Part shown: one piece after another, positions 6,865-6,900 of the stretch
Layout of the letters: each line of letters begins with the position of its first letter
Numbering within the stretch: the stretch's first letter is position 1
Assembly (NCBI GenBank): GCA_944393275.1
Contig: CALXZQ010000061.1
Location: forward strand, 1 to 6,900
Direction of reading: 5' to 3'
DNA from: an uncultured Clostridia bacterium
GTDB taxonomy: Bacteria > Bacillota > Clostridia > TANB77 > CAG-508
Length of the DNA stretch: 6,900 nucleotides
Program-made: the position numbers and the translations under genes
Notes under the pieces: model-generated
What the model saw: only the letters and a program-made list of their open reading frames with translations
What the model was told of the DNA's origin: nothing
The model's database searches: none

Positions 6865-6900
6865 AATCGCTAGAATAAGTATTTCTAGCGATTTTATATT
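6865..6900 (+). terminator. Rho-independent terminator of gatCAB
   Basis: AATCGCTAGAA (6865-6875) pairs with TTCTAGCGATT (6883-6893), giving an 11-bp stem and a 7-base loop that starts 6 bases after the gatB stop. TTATATT follows, with the last Ts of the stem extending the T run. The window ends here, so the full tail cannot be seen. An A-rich stretch before the stem means it could also work on the minus strand. It makes gatB the last gene of the operon. Confidence 0.85.

Noticed and set aside
1..6900. Mobile element, CRISPR array, defence or otherwise novel system
   Set aside because: No transposase, integrase, direct-repeat array, attachment site or unknown gene is present. All coding space is filled by five standard translation genes, and the only long intergenic stretch is explained by two promoters and a T-box.

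Overview
The window comes from a low-GC (roughly 30% by eye) bacterium, most likely a clostridial member of the Bacillota. The signs are an AT-rich genome, frequent AGA and ATA codons, strong AGGAGG-type ribosome binding sites, a canonical T-box riboswitch, and GatCAB alongside AsnRS. I cannot name a genus or species from the sequence alone.

Layout: two convergent-free, divergently transcribed operons start from one 360-base intergenic region (3262-3621). On the minus strand, a sigma-A-type promoter (3490-3518) drives a T-box leader (about 3273-3486), then asnS (asparaginyl-tRNA synthetase) and aspS (aspartyl-tRNA synthetase). This operon ends in a 16-bp hairpin terminator at 47-83. On the plus strand, a second promoter (3560-3589) with a short untranslated leader drives gatC-gatA-gatB, the three subunits of the tRNA-dependent amidotransferase. 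That operon ends in a hairpin at 6865-6893. Bases 1-46 hold only the terminator tail and AT-rich sequence.

How the genes work together: AsnRS charges tRNA-Asn directly and AspRS charges tRNA-Asp. GatCAB amidates misacylated Glu-tRNA(Gln), and also Asp-tRNA(Asn) where a non-discriminating AspRS supplies it. The T-box reads an AAC (Asn) specifier and has a UGGC bulge that matches a G73 tRNA, so uncharged tRNA-Asn is the predicted signal for both synthetase genes. The gat operon shows no such leader.

All five genes are intact and conserved, with catalytic motifs present. I found no previously undescribed system. The points worth a second look are the Asn-specific control of aspS, the AspRS sequence subtype with a discriminating-type residue, and the clustering of direct and indirect aminoacylation genes.
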